From contig JAURPJ010000040.1 in the NCBI GenBank assembly GCA_030835305.1, positions 1 to 63,897 on the forward strand: 63,897 nucleotides of DNA, read 5' to 3'. This DNA comes from Verrucomicrobiota bacterium. GTDB taxonomy: Bacteria; Verrucomicrobiota; Verrucomicrobiia; Verrucomicrobiales; Akkermansiaceae. Shown piece by piece: positions 17,182 through 26,339 of the stretch (position 1 is the first letter of the stretch; every line of letters starts with the position of its first letter). Position numbers and translations under genes: made by a program. Under the pieces are notes generated by a model. That model had not been told where the DNA came from. It ran no database searches and worked only from the letters and a program-made list of their open reading frames with translations.

Positions 17182-18777
17182 ATGCCGGTAGGGACAGAGC
17201 TTTGGGTTCGCCTCTACCGGCTTCTGGTGGTTGCCGTGATCTCTTGGCTGATCCATGAAAAATCGAACTACAGTGAAGCTCTCAGCGACGGAGATTTCAA
17301 GCTTCTCTTTCCTGAGGCCGTCCGCATTGAAAACGAAGAAGTCTTCAATCAGGAAGGCCGTTCGCTCGGCTATTTTCTGACGACTTCACCTCAATGTGAC
17401 CACCTTAGAGGATACTCCGGCCCCACGAATCTTGCCCTTGCACTTGATAGAACTGGGAGACTCACCGGGGCCCGGATCATTGCATCCTCCGATACCCCCG
17501 ATCACGTCCAATCGGTGGTGGGCGACACGGGTTTTTGGGAGGCACATCGTGGCCTCAGCCTCGGCTCCCCGGGCAACCCAAAGATTGATGCCGTTACCGG
17601 CTCCACCCTGACCAGCTCCGCAATCTCGAGGAGCATCATCGAACGGCTCGGAGGACTCACCACCTCCCGGCTCTTCCCAACCGATATCCTTGCCACCGAG
17701 CTCCCCGAAGCAGCTTCCATCGAGGAACACCCCGATTGGTCCGGCGTTTTCCGTATGTACGACAAAAATCGTAATATCGTAGGACACGCCCTTCGCACGG
17801 CACCCTCCCAGGAGTACCTCCACGGATACCAGGGCCCAACCGATGTCCTCATCGTCCTTGACAGGGAAGCAAAAAAGGTGACCCGGATTCGCTTCCGAAA
17901 AAGTTACGATAACGAGGACTACTACGAACGAATCCTCGACGACCCCGACTGGCTTGACCTATACGATAGCTTGTCGATCGAAGAAATCCTTGCCATCGAC
18001 CAGTCGAAAATCGAAGGCGTCAGCGGAGCCACTCACACATCCTGGGCGATCGCCGATAGCGTCGCCAGGCGTCTCGCCCGATTTGAGTCCGATCGTGAAC
18101 CCCAATCCCGGAAGATCCCGTGGCGCAACATTGCGCTCGTGGCGTTAACCGGCGGCGCCGCGATCTTTTCTTTTACCAGCTTACGGGGGAATCCAATGGC
18201 CCGGATCGTCTGGCAGGTGATTGTCGTGATCTCCCTTGGGATTATTCTCGGCGATCTTCTTTCCCAAGCCCTACTTCTCGGCTGGGCACGTCACGGACTT
18301 CCCTTCTCGGACTCCTGGGGCCTCCTATTCCTCGCTGCCGCAGCGCTCCTAACCCCCTGGGCCACAGGTAACCAACTCTATTGCCATCAACTCTGCCCCC
18401 ACGGCTTCCTGCAACAATGGCTTGGAAAGCTCCCCGTAAAGCCGGTTAAAGTCCCACCAAAACTCAATAAATTCCTCTCGCGATTGCCCACTCTTCTCCT
18501 CGTCATTTTGATTGCCTCAACCATTGTCGGAGCTTCGTGGAATTTGGCCAACTGGGAGGGATTTGACGCCTGGCTCTGGCGCTCGGCAGGAATCGCCACA
18601 ATCACGATCGCGATCGTTGGTCTTATTGCATCCATCTTCAGCCCTCTGGCTTATTGCAAATTTGGCTGTCCCACCGGGGCACTCTTCAAGTTCCTCCGCA
18701 AAGCTTCCGGAGCAAAACAGTTCAGCCTTCGCGACCTCATCGCCGGGATTCTTTGCCTTGCTGCATTCCTCGCCTGA
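17182..18777 (+). CDS. NosR-like membrane flavoprotein with two FMN-binding domains and CX3CP motifs
   Basis: This is a 531-residue integral membrane protein. After an N-terminal helix come two FMN_bind domains. The first ends in DAVTGSTLTSSAISRSIIER (near 145), the second in EGVSGATHTSWAIADSVARR (near 290). Both fit the S/T-G-(A/S)-T flavinylation motif, in which FMN is attached to threonine by ApbE. About five transmembrane helices follow, with two cysteine clusters, CHQLCPHG (near 398) and CKFGCPTG (near 495), as in NosR/NirI/RnfD-related electron-transfer proteins. It probably passes electrons between the quinone pool and an extracytoplasmic acceptor, possibly the preceding FAD enzyme. 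The 9-nt spacing supports an operon. No nos genes are present, so a role in nitrous oxide reduction is unsupported. Confidence 0.85.
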   Translation: MPVGTELWVRLYRLLVVAVISWLIHEKSNYSEALSDGDFKLLFPEAVRIENEEVFNQEGRSLGYFLTTSPQCDHLRGYSGPTNLALALDRTGRLTGARIIASSDTPDHVQSVVGDTGFWEAHRGLSLGSPGNPKIDAVTGSTLTSSAISRSIIERLGGLTTSRLFPTDILATELPEAASIEEHPDWSGVFRMYDKNRNIVGHALRTAPSQEYLHGYQGPTDVLIVLDREAKKVTRIRFRKSYDNEDYYERILDDPDWLDLYDSLSIEEILAIDQSKIEGVSGATHTSWAIADSVARRLARFESDREPQSRKIPWRNIALVALTGGAAIFSFTSLRGNPMARIVWQVIVVISLGIILGDLLSQALLLGWARHGLPFSDSWGLLFLAAAALLTPWATGNQLYCHQLCPHGFLQQWLGKLPVKPVKVPPKLNKFLSRLPTLLLVILIASTIVGASWNLANWEGFDAWLWRSAGIATITIAIVGLIASIFSPLAYCKFGCPTGALFKFLRKASGAKQFSLRDLIAGILCLAAFLA

Positions 18778-18780
18778 CCG

Positions 18781-19557
18781 ATGTCCAAAAATCTCTATGA
18801 TGATCTCGATCTTCTTTATCGCGGAATCTGGGGCCGCTCTCTTCACCATGGAGTCTGGATGACAGGCCACGAGTCGATTGCAGAAGCTCGCGAAAATCTG
18901 ATCAAGCTCGCCCTTGGACAATTGGATCCGACGGGAACGATCGCCGACATCGGATGTGGCTACGGAATCCTCGCACGCAGACTCGTGGATCAATTCAACT
19001 GCGAGGTCATCGCCAACACCAACTCAGAGAGGCAGGCCGCACAGATTTTACCGGGTCCCGGCTTGGAAGTTCTTCAAGGTGATTGGCTTCAACAAAAACT
19101 TGAACCGGAATCTCTTGAGGGGGTCATTGCCGTCGAGAGCCTTTCGCACTTCGCTTCATTCGAGGAGTTTTTCAAGCACACTCTCCCCGCGCTCAAACCG
19201 GGTGGACGGATCGCGATCTGCGATTGGTTTTCCGAAACCGGCTCCCGTCTGTTTCTGCGTGAACTGGCAGCGACTGGAAACCTCCCACCCTGGCGTTCCA
19301 TCTTGTCACTTTCTGAAAAAGCCAGAGCGCTAAATCTACAAGTGCACCATTCACAAAATCTTTCAAGAGAGGTCGCTCCGACCTGGTCCGCCCTTCTTTT
19401 GCGATCGATCCTGCTTCCCTTTCGGAGACCGGATCTGCTGTCCGCCTTATTGAGAAAAATTATCACCCGCCCTTCGCTTCTCCTCGCATTTCCATTGATT
19501 CAGCTGGCCTACGAGACCGGTGATCTCGAATATCATATTATCTGTTTTGAAAAGTAG
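18781..19557 (+). CDS. SAM-dependent methyltransferase
   Basis: This is a 258-residue class I methyltransferase. The N-terminus MSKNLYDDLDLLYRGIWGRS followed by LHHGVWM is typical of the gamma-tocopherol/sarcosine/cyclopropane-fatty-acid-synthase-like group. Motif I is IADIGCGYGILARRL (near residue 57), and the later SHFASFEEFFKHTLPALKPGGR carries the post-motif strand. The substrate could be a lipid, quinone or small amine. The sequence does not say. It begins 3 nt after the NosR-like gene and is almost certainly co-transcribed with it, which hints at a membrane or redox cofactor substrate. That is inference. Confidence 0.85.
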   Translation: MSKNLYDDLDLLYRGIWGRSLHHGVWMTGHESIAEARENLIKLALGQLDPTGTIADIGCGYGILARRLVDQFNCEVIANTNSERQAAQILPGPGLEVLQGDWLQQKLEPESLEGVIAVESLSHFASFEEFFKHTLPALKPGGRIAICDWFSETGSRLFLRELAATGNLPPWRSILSLSEKARALNLQVHHSQNLSREVAPTWSALLLRSILLPFRRPDLLSALLRKIITRPSLLLAFPLIQLAYETGDLEYHIICFEK

Positions 19558-19611
19558 TTTGTTCTTTGCTCTCGCGATTTGATTCGTAATCCCGTATCTT
19601 CATCGCAGGCC

Positions 19612-20220
19612 ATGAAGAAAGCACGTTTCCCCCGCTCCATTATCCTCGTGGTCGCCTTCTACCTGGTCGCGGCCATCAGCGCAGCAGTAACCCAGCAGAA
19701 TTGGGAATTCCTCAAGGTCTACATCCCTTTCTTCATCATTATTGCCGGAGTTGTTGCCCTGATGCACGCGCGGGTCAACTTCTCAATCTTTCTTCTTTGG
19801 TGCCTCACTCTCTGGGGAGCAATGCACCTTGCGGGCGGACTGATCCGCCTTCCCGATGGCTGGGCATATAACGGCGAACACCAGGTTCTCTACTCATGGT
19901 GGGTTGCCGGACAGTGGCTCAAGTATGATCACATCGTTCATACCTTTGGCTTTGGGACCTGCACCTGGCTCACCTGGGAAGCGCTTCGAGCAAGTGTCCA
20001 ACAGAGACTGGGAAGAAAGCTCTTTCCTTCCATGGGCATGATCGCCCTCTGCGTCTTCACAGGGATGGGTCTTGGGGCCTTGAACGAAATAATTGAATTC
20101 ATAGCTGTTCTAGTGATCCCCGAGACGAACGTGGGAGGTTACATTAATACCGGCTGGGACCTTGTTGCAAACCTAGCAGGCTGCCTCTTTGCCGGAATCC
20201 TCATTCTCTTCCGCGGCTAA
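19612..20220 (+). CDS. DUF2238 (YjdF-like) integral membrane protein
   Basis: I use the ATG giving MKKARFPRSIILVVAFYLVA (202 residues). A TTG 33 nt upstream is possible. The protein has about six transmembrane helices. Motifs include MHLAGGLIRLPDGW, a YDHIVHTFGFG segment with paired histidines, and GALNEIIEFIAVLVIP with conserved glutamates, all of which match the DUF2238/YjdF family. The function of the family is unknown. The conserved His and Glu inside the membrane suggest metal binding or proton transfer. It lies 54 nt after the methyltransferase and 13 nt before rluD. Confidence 0.8.
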   Translation: MKKARFPRSIILVVAFYLVAAISAAVTQQNWEFLKVYIPFFIIIAGVVALMHARVNFSIFLLWCLTLWGAMHLAGGLIRLPDGWAYNGEHQVLYSWWVAGQWLKYDHIVHTFGFGTCTWLTWEALRASVQQRLGRKLFPSMGMIALCVFTGMGLGALNEIIEFIAVLVIPETNVGGYINTGWDLVANLAGCLFAGILILFRG

Positions 20221-20233
20221 GAATTTTTCCTTT

Positions 20234-21202
20234 ATGATGACTCTTGAGGTGTCAGATGGAGACAGCCAACGACTTGACGCTTTTTTAGCTTCGGAGCTGC
20301 CGGACCTGTCCCGTTCACGTATTAAAAGCTTGATCAAGGAGGGCCACATTCTCCTGAACGACACCAAGGTTAAAGCACGGGCCTCGCTAAAATCGGGCGA
20401 TACCATTTCAATTCAGATTCCGAAAGAAAAGCCAACTGCGCCCCAACCACAGGATATTCCTCTCTCGGTTCTTCACGAAGACGACGCCATCATCATCATC
20501 AATAAGGCAACCGGAATGGTGGTCCACCCCGCTGCCGGCAACGAAGACGGAACCCTCGTGAACGCGCTGCTTCATCACTGCTCGGGCCATCTTGCCTCGG
20601 AAGGTGGAAACGGCCGGCCGGGAGTCGTTCACCGGCTGGACAAGGACACTTCTGGATGCCTCGTTGCCGCTAAAACCAACTCCGCGCTCAAGCACTTGGT
20701 CCACCAATTTTCCGAGCGCCAAACCTCCAAGCTCTACCTTTGCGTTGCACAATCGCCTCCGAAGGAAGCCCACCAAACCGTTTTCAATAACATTGCGAGG
20801 CATCCCGTTCATCGTCAGAGAATGGACGTCTGTAATCCTGGATCTGGAAAGCCCGCGATCACTGACTTACACCTGCTCCACACCGCGGCTGATGGAACCT
20901 CACTCATTCTATGCGCCTTGCATACCGGTCGGACCCACCAAATCCGGGTCCACAACCGCTTTCTTGGACATCCCCTGCTTGGCGATCCGATCTATAGCAA
21001 ACCCGCCCGCCAAGTATTCAAGACATCACGCCTCATGCTCCACGCATGGCGCCTGGGAGTCACCCACCCAAAATCCGGCGAGTGGATCCAGAACGAAGCT
21101 CCCATCCCGGAAGAATTTGAGCCTTGGTGCGATGAAGTAACAGGGTGCCTTGACCAAATTCGTTTGATTAAAGACAGTCGAGATCTCGACGCGCTCTGGT
21201 AA
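20234..21202 (+). CDS. rluD: Ribosomal large subunit pseudouridine synthase, RluD type
   Basis: This enzyme converts specific uridines of 23S rRNA to pseudouridine. The 322-residue product has an S4 RNA-binding domain (about 10-70, RLDAFLASELPDLSRSRIKS) and a RluA-family catalytic domain. The catalytic aspartate is in VVHRLDKDTSGCLVAAK (near residue 138), and the TGRTHQIRVH and GDPIY motifs are intact. I start at the first of two tandem ATGs. RluD in E. coli modifies U1911, U1915 and U1917. The exact target here could differ within the RluA/C/D family. The gene stands at the end of a run of same-strand genes with short spacers. Confidence 0.92.
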   Translation: MMTLEVSDGDSQRLDAFLASELPDLSRSRIKSLIKEGHILLNDTKVKARASLKSGDTISIQIPKEKPTAPQPQDIPLSVLHEDDAIIIINKATGMVVHPAAGNEDGTLVNALLHHCSGHLASEGGNGRPGVVHRLDKDTSGCLVAAKTNSALKHLVHQFSERQTSKLYLCVAQSPPKEAHQTVFNNIARHPVHRQRMDVCNPGSGKPAITDLHLLHTAADGTSLILCALHTGRTHQIRVHNRFLGHPLLGDPIYSKPARQVFKTSRLMLHAWRLGVTHPKSGEWIQNEAPIPEEFEPWCDEVTGCLDQIRLIKDSRDLDALW

Positions 21203-21247
21203 ACCTTTCGCTCGACTCACACTTCGGAAAGTTGTTCCTCATCATTC

Positions 21248-21862
21248 ATGACCTCTGGACTGAAACGTCGCTATCTGCGGATTGTTCGGAAAGCCTACCG
21301 CTTTCTGCGAAGTCCGGGTATGCGGCGACGAGTCTGGCTCCAGAAAACAATTTCGCCCATGTTCGAGAGAGGCCTCTGGCATCCGTGCCGCGATTCCGTG
21401 GCAAGCGGCCTCGCGGTTGGCCTCTTTGTCTCCATGCTTCCCATCCCTGGACAAATGCTTTTAGCCGGAATTTGGGCCGTCCCTTTTCGAGCAAATATTC
21501 CGATCGCCTTGGCCGCTTGCTGGGTCACCAATCCCATCACCCAGATTCCCATCGTGCTCTTTCAGGAGAAATTCGGAGACTTCCTCAGAGAATCTCTGCA
21601 CATTCCAATCCATCCCCTCCTTCAGAAAATTCAGATTCCACTGGGTCTTTTCCCGGGAATGGAAGGGGAATCTCTTAATGGTGGCAGCTTCATTCTGGGA
21701 TTTCTCTCCCTTGGCTTCCTCCTTTTTATTCTAGCCTATCCAACGGTCTATCTTCTCTCGGCTTCAATGCCCAAACTTCTCCCTAAGACCCGCTATCAAA
21801 GAGCCAAGGCCAAAGTCATCGCCCGCCAGCGCAAGCAGCAACGCCGCTCCGAAAGCAACTAA
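21248..21862 (+). CDS. DUF2062 membrane protein
   Basis: This 204-residue protein has a basic N-terminus, a conserved SVASGLAVGLFVSMLPIPGQ segment (about 57-76), a PNIPIA-like transmembrane turn (RANIPIALAACWVTNPITQI) and a C-terminal helix pair before a strongly basic tail (RYQRAKAKVIARQRKQQRR). These match DUF2062. Members are small inner-membrane proteins of unknown function, sometimes fused to glycosyltransferases. Its stop overlaps the stop of lspA on the other strand by 4 nt, so the two genes converge with no room for a terminator. Confidence 0.85.
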   Translation: MTSGLKRRYLRIVRKAYRFLRSPGMRRRVWLQKTISPMFERGLWHPCRDSVASGLAVGLFVSMLPIPGQMLLAGIWAVPFRANIPIALAACWVTNPITQIPIVLFQEKFGDFLRESLHIPIHPLLQKIQIPLGLFPGMEGESLNGGSFILGFLSLGFLLFILAYPTVYLLSASMPKLLPKTRYQRAKAKVIARQRKQQRRSESN

Positions 21863-22470
21863 CTTTCGGACAACTCATCGTTCTTAACTGTCTCCTCTTC
21901 CGGACTGAAGGCGGAGAGAAAGAGCAAGATAGCCGCGACCGAAATACAGGAATCGGCGACATTGAAGGTCGGAAAGAAACCCTGGCTTCTCGGGGCAATT
22001 TTTTCGTACCCGGGTAACTTCACACGGATAAAATCAACGACATATCCCTTGGATAGGCGCGTTACAAAGGACTTCTCCTCGTGCTGCTCCAGCCAAAAGC
22101 CCTGTAGCAAACGGTCGGTCAAATTTCCAAGAACGCCCGCAACCAAAAGAGCGGCGGCAAGTCGGGCAGGCAGATTTGCAAAGGCTCCTTTCCTCCAAAA
22201 AACGGTGATGAGCACTAATGCAAGAATGAGAACCAGAAGAAAGACGAAGGGAGCCCAGGTGGTCCCATTGCCCAATCCAAAGGCAACCCCCTGGTTATGG
22301 ATGCGCCACCACCAGAGAAAGCCATCAATGACTTCAACCGGAGCATCAGGAGTATGGAAGTCAGCCGAGATTGGCTCGCGAAAGCGAAACACCACCCACC
22401 ATTTCGTAATTTGATCCAGCACGAAAAGCGGAAGGCTGAGAACAAGGAATATAATCGGAAGGCGCTTCAT
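21859..22470 (-). CDS. lspA: Lipoprotein signal peptidase (signal peptidase II)
   Basis: This aspartic membrane protease removes the signal peptide from diacylglyceryl-prolipoproteins. The 203-residue protein has four hydrophobic segments. Conserved motifs are FVLDQITKWWV, NQGVAFGL, GNLTDRL and FNVADSCI, with the catalytic aspartates in the last two. A longer than usual loop between the two catalytic motifs (about 40 residues, GFWLEQHEEKSFVTRLSKGY onward) makes it larger than E. coli LspA (164). The gene follows nrnA and truB on the minus strand with a 36-nt spacer and is probably in the same transcript. Several lipoproteins in this window would be its substrates. Confidence 0.94.
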   Translation of the reverse strand: MKRLPIIFLVLSLPLFVLDQITKWWVVFRFREPISADFHTPDAPVEVIDGFLWWWRIHNQGVAFGLGNGTTWAPFVFLLVLILALVLITVFWRKGAFANLPARLAAALLVAGVLGNLTDRLLQGFWLEQHEEKSFVTRLSKGYVVDFIRVKLPGYEKIAPRSQGFFPTFNVADSCISVAAILLFLSAFSPEEETVKNDELSES

Positions 22471-22506
22471 GATCTTCTTGGGCTGCTATCAGAAACTCGC
22501 ATGCGA

Positions 22507-23244
22507 TCAAGCGCCGCGCATCAAGGAAATTTCAGCCAAACTAATAAAGGAATTGACCAGATCCTCCCTGCTTGCCTCTTTCAAGACAGCCACCGGGACA
22601 GCCCGCTCCAAGGTGAATTTGCCGGAACGGGTTCGTCTGAGCGAACTCAAATGCGCTCCGCACCCCAGATCCTGCCCGATGTCATGGGCGTAGGTCCGGA
22701 CATAGAACCCTTTCGAACAATCCACCGTGAAACCAACCTCGGGAAGATCAACCTTGGTAATTTGATAGCCCTTGATATACACCGAACGCGGTTTACGCTC
22801 GACCACTTGCCCCTTTCGTGCCAATTTGTAGAGTGGAACACCATCTTTTTTGATCGCCGATACCATCGGCGGGATCTGCTCAAAGTCACCCGTATATTTA
22901 TCGAAAGCGACAGCGAGTTGTTCGACCGTAAAATCAGGTATTGCTTTCTCCTCCTCGATCTCTCCTTCCTTGTCCTGCGTCGAGGTCGTGGCCCCAAGAG
23001 TCAGAGTCCCCGTGTAGGTTTTATCCTCACTCATCAAAAGGTCTTGAATCTTTGTCGCACGATTGATCACCAACATGAGCAGACCGGTGGCCATCGGATC
23101 AAGCGTTCCGCAGTGACCGATCTTTTTCATATTGAGCTGTCGACGGGCGATCGCCACCACATCGTGGGAAGTCATTCCGGGAGCCTTGTCGATCAAGAGC
23201 ACGCCGCTTGGCAGGTCATTGGGATTTTGCATTAAGTCAGTCAC
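22507..23244 (-). CDS. truB: tRNA pseudouridine(55) synthase
   Basis: This enzyme makes pseudouridine 55 in the T-loop of tRNAs. It has 245 residues, within the shorter end of the family. The N-terminal GVLLIDKAPGMTSHDVV and the catalytic aspartate in HCGTLDPMATGLL (near residue 49) are canonical. DKTYTGTLTLGATTSTQDKE and SKGFYVRTYAHDIGQDLGCG complete the core. The C-terminal PUA domain seems absent or minimal, as in some bacterial homologues. The start codon overlaps the nrnA stop by one base, so the two genes are translationally coupled, a common arrangement near rbfA. Confidence 0.94.
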   Translation of the reverse strand: MTDLMQNPNDLPSGVLLIDKAPGMTSHDVVAIARRQLNMKKIGHCGTLDPMATGLLMLVINRATKIQDLLMSEDKTYTGTLTLGATTSTQDKEGEIEEEKAIPDFTVEQLAVAFDKYTGDFEQIPPMVSAIKKDGVPLYKLARKGQVVERKPRSVYIKGYQITKVDLPEVGFTVDCSKGFYVRTYAHDIGQDLGCGAHLSSLRRTRSGKFTLERAVPVAVLKEASREDLVNSFISLAEISLMRGA

Positions 23245-24239
23245 TAAGAGATTCCGGCACGCTTTAACGATTCGCGGATTACCGCCAAGACTTTCTCCCT
23301 GGTCTCATCCAAAGGTCCCGGCATCCGAATTCCGGCCGCAAGCGCGTGTCCACCACCACCGAAAACTCCGCAAATTTCGCTGGCATTCACACGGGCATCT
23401 TTTGAGCGCATCGAAACGCGCACCTTCCCCCCATCGAGGTCCTCAAAGAAAACCGCAACCACAACCCCGTGCACGGAACGGATGAAATCGATCAACCCCT
23501 CGGAATCATCGTCCATCAATTCCAATTCATTTTTAGTGGCCATCGGGAGATCCCACCAGACAATAAGGCCGTCATCACTCCGATCGAGAGTGTTTAAGAG
23601 AGCCCTCATCAACTCGACCCTGCGATAAGGTTGATTATCGTAGATCAGTTGATTAATTTTCCCAACATTCAATCCCCGCCCCACCAAATCAGCCGCCATT
23701 TCGTATGTTCGTTGAGTCGTGCCGGGATACTGAAATGATCCGGTATCGGTGGAGACCGCCACATAGATTGAGTCCCGGGAAATTCTGGAAACCGGAAGAC
23801 CCAAGGAGATCAGGAGTTCGTAAATGATCTGTCCGGTTGCCGGACTATTCGGATCGACATAACTCAAATCTCCATAGCCGGGATTCGAAATATGGTGATC
23901 GATATTTATCAAAAGCTTCGCGTTCTTGATAGCCTCGAGGCTCCCTTCGCCAATCCGCATATGTGCAGCGGTATCCAGGGTAATGGCAACCTCGACCTCA
24001 AGAACACCAACCTCTCCGGAAATCTCCACTTTCTCCGAACCCGGCAGAAATTCCAAGCTCTTCGGACATCCGTCGTTATTCAGATAACGAACCGATTTCC
24101 CGAGTTGCTCCAAGGCATGCCCGAGCGCCAAAACAGATCCGATGGCATCCCCGTCCGGACGCACATGACTCACCACCGCGAACGAATTGTGATCTGCGAT
24201 GGCTTTTCCGATCTCGGAAAATGTGGCGTTGTTTGGCAT
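23244..24239 (-). CDS. nrnA: DHH-family phosphoesterase, NrnA-like (oligoribonuclease / pAp phosphatase)
   Basis: This 331-residue protein has the DHH and DHHA1 domains of NrnA. The metal ligands are visible in VSHVRPDGDAIGSVLAL, ITLDTAAHMRIG, NIDHHISNPGYG (the DHH signature) and VSTDTGSFQYPGTT. GGGHALAAG near the C-terminus is the DHHA1 substrate-binding motif. NrnA degrades short oligoribonucleotides and 3'-phosphoadenosine-5'-phosphate. It precedes truB with a one-base overlap, as in many bacteria. Confidence 0.92.
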   Translation of the reverse strand: MPNNATFSEIGKAIADHNSFAVVSHVRPDGDAIGSVLALGHALEQLGKSVRYLNNDGCPKSLEFLPGSEKVEISGEVGVLEVEVAITLDTAAHMRIGEGSLEAIKNAKLLINIDHHISNPGYGDLSYVDPNSPATGQIIYELLISLGLPVSRISRDSIYVAVSTDTGSFQYPGTTQRTYEMAADLVGRGLNVGKINQLIYDNQPYRRVELMRALLNTLDRSDDGLIVWWDLPMATKNELELMDDDSEGLIDFIRSVHGVVVAVFFEDLDGGKVRVSMRSKDARVNASEICGVFGGGGHALAAGIRMPGPLDETREKVLAVIRESLKRAGIS

Positions 24240-24314
24240 GATTGCGAGCGCGCAAGTTTCCCCACATCGCCTTTTGGATCAAGTATTGATCGAAAGAATC
24301 GCCGCCCGTAGGAC

Positions 24315-25067
24315 TTACTTCCTTTTCTTGGAAAAGAGCCACTTCCAAACCTCGGGATTACGATAAGTGGCCGACCATGAATCGTGTCCCACGCCGGGAT
24401 ACTCCTTAAACTTCACCTCGGCTCCCGCATCCTTTAAGGCGTCCACCATGACGGCAGATGCTCTCAGCGGAACAACCCGATCGGCAGCCCCGTGAAAAAC
24501 CCAAAACGGCACACCCTTCATGGCCTTGGCTGTCGATGGATCACCACCACCACAGACGGGTATCGCCGCCGCGAAGAAATCGGGCCGACGGGCCACTGCT
24601 CCGAATGATCCAAACCCGCCCATCGATAGTCCGGTCACATAAATCCGCTTGGGGTCAACCTTGTGAGCCTTCGCCAATTGATCCACGATTTCAAACACCA
24701 TCGTCATCATTGCGGAAGGCTTATCCGCCAAACTACCACCTTTTGGAGAGCGAAAATCGCCCTTGAGATCTGCCCACCAAACGCCAAGATTACACTGTGG
24801 CGCAACAACCACCGCACTTTGATCATTAGATTTCAGCCATGTCAGCAGATCGGGAATCCCATGCGTAAGCTGCGCTTTATTATCATCGCCTCGTTCGCCC
24901 GCACCATGCAGAAACAAAATCAAGGCAGGCTGCTCTGCTTTCCCGACTTTTGTCCATCGATACGGGAGTGACTTTTCACCCTTCTTGTGAATTTTCGCTT
25001 TCATCTCATCAACAGGACCTGCCCAAGCCAAACAGACAGATGTCGCCACTAGTAGGAATATCTTCAT
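24315..25067 (-). CDS. Secreted alpha/beta-hydrolase esterase
   Basis: The start is placed at MKIFLLVATSVCLAWAGPVD, which gives a signal peptide and 250 residues. An upstream in-frame start would add 13 residues before it. The nucleophile elbow is GLSMGGFGSFG (Ser near residue 150), with the acid in FHGAADRVVPL and the histidine in YPGVGHDSW. An oxyanion-type motif ILFLHGAGERGDDN is near residue 50. This is the PHB-depolymerase/prolyl-oligopeptidase-like esterase group, often acting on acetylated or feruloylated polysaccharides. The substrate is not known. It is transcribed in the same direction as nrnA with a 75-nt spacer. Confidence 0.85.
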   Translation of the reverse strand: MKIFLLVATSVCLAWAGPVDEMKAKIHKKGEKSLPYRWTKVGKAEQPALILFLHGAGERGDDNKAQLTHGIPDLLTWLKSNDQSAVVVAPQCNLGVWWADLKGDFRSPKGGSLADKPSAMMTMVFEIVDQLAKAHKVDPKRIYVTGLSMGGFGSFGAVARRPDFFAAAIPVCGGGDPSTAKAMKGVPFWVFHGAADRVVPLRASAVMVDALKDAGAEVKFKEYPGVGHDSWSATYRNPEVWKWLFSKKRK

Positions 25068-25114
25068 CTTATTCCTCAATCTAAACATAACGAATCCAAC
25101 TGACAAGCAGGCAG

Positions 25115-26317
25115 GTGAACCCTGTGAAACAAGAGCTCCACCGTTTAATTCTAATCGATTGGGTTCGCTTTCAGCGTTTGGGTTGTTTGGTAAGGAAGCT
25201 ATGGGACCCTGTTATTCAAAAAGCTGAAGACGCTATAAAAACAGCCGGTCTACTGCTCGATGACGGAATGAAGTTCTTCCGCTCCAAGCTCGGAACACTT
25301 CCTCTTTTGTCCTCCGAAACTGCCTTCGTAGGTGACGTCCACGACAGGACCCACTAGTTCCTCGTGCCGACTTTCTAGGAACAAGGCAATTACGCCCTAT
25401 ACCGCATCCGTTCGCTTCCAAACGGCGTGGGACCGGAAAACGATCTCCCGAAAGCCCGCATTTTTCAGTTACCGGCCAGCGGAACCGAGAACCACCTCAT
25501 AAATCTGCTGACCAAAGAACTTACGGACGAGCAACTCAAGGGGATCGATCCCGATTCACCTCTTGCAGACCACCTCGAAAAAAATCGCTGATGAGATTGA
25601 TTATAAGAGCAACCTCGTTTCCGGCGGACTACTCATTATCGGCGGAGCGATCGCAATTACCAACCCGCTGCTTCGAATGGGCGGCGCAGCGAACAGCCTG
25701 CTTCCTAGTTTGGGAGCAAAATTGACGCCCTACTGAGTGAAACATGCATCGGACTGGCTCAGAGAATTGCGCAAAAAAGCGGCGGAAACAAAAGGTCAAA
25801 CCGCCGCGCGGAAGGAAGCCACCGCCGGAGCGCCCGAGATCCGTCAACACCCTCTTCTCTCCATCCTCAAAAAACGATTCACGACCGTAATGGTGACTTT
25901 GACCTCATGATGGAACCCCAGATTCTTTGGGACGACCCCACCCAGTTGACCAATCTGAGGCTTGGAATTCAGGCTATCGGAGTTGTTAACGAAAACCGAA
26001 AGGCGCTCTTGCCCGCCGTCCACAACTGGATGAAACATCCTCGAAGAAATAGACTTCGCCTTGGAATAATACAAAATACCGTTTGAAAGCCGGCAGCGTT
26101 TTCAGTTTGACCATTTTGGATCAGCCTGCGCTCCGCAGAGGTTGGCGGTTCGGGCACTTTTGCCGGCAGGTTCATTGTCAGCAAGTCGAAAAGGAAGCAT
26201 CAACCTAATTTTATCTGGGCCTTCGAACACGATTCCTCCAGCCATTCGACCGGTTTCAATTACTCATTACCAAAAAATCCCGCGGGCCGAAGGCGACTCG
26301 CAGGATCTTTAAAGTGA
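25115..26317 (+). pseudogene. Decayed membrane-protein gene with several stops and two frameshifts
   Basis: Coding-like sequence of about 400 codons can be followed across two frames. It starts MNPVKQELHRLILIDWVRFQ and is stopped at TAG 25355 and TAG 25376. It continues as QGNYALYRIRSLPNGVGPEN and ELTDEQLKGIDPDSPLADHL. A run of seven A at 25578-25584 marks a frameshift, after which EIDYKSNLVSGGLLIIGGAI encodes a transmembrane segment. TGA at 25734 interrupts, coding-like sequence resumes at VKHASDWLRELRKKAAETKG, and a second shift near 25888 leads to GDFDLMMEPQILWDDPTQLT. TGAs at 26084 and near 26117 precede the last piece, VGGSGTFAGRFIVSKSKRKH. I do not recognise the family. The number of lesions shows it is no longer a gene. 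Confidence 0.65.
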
Positions 26318-26339
26318 AACCGCAGAGTTTGGAGAATTG

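Noticed and set aside
22297-23235. 312-codon plus-strand frame across lspA and truB
   Set aside because: Both minus-strand genes are unmistakable. The plus-strand frame has no recognisable content.
25734-25736. In-frame TGA in the decayed membrane-protein gene as a selenocysteine codon
   Set aside because: The gene also contains TAG codons and two frameshifts, so general decay explains it.
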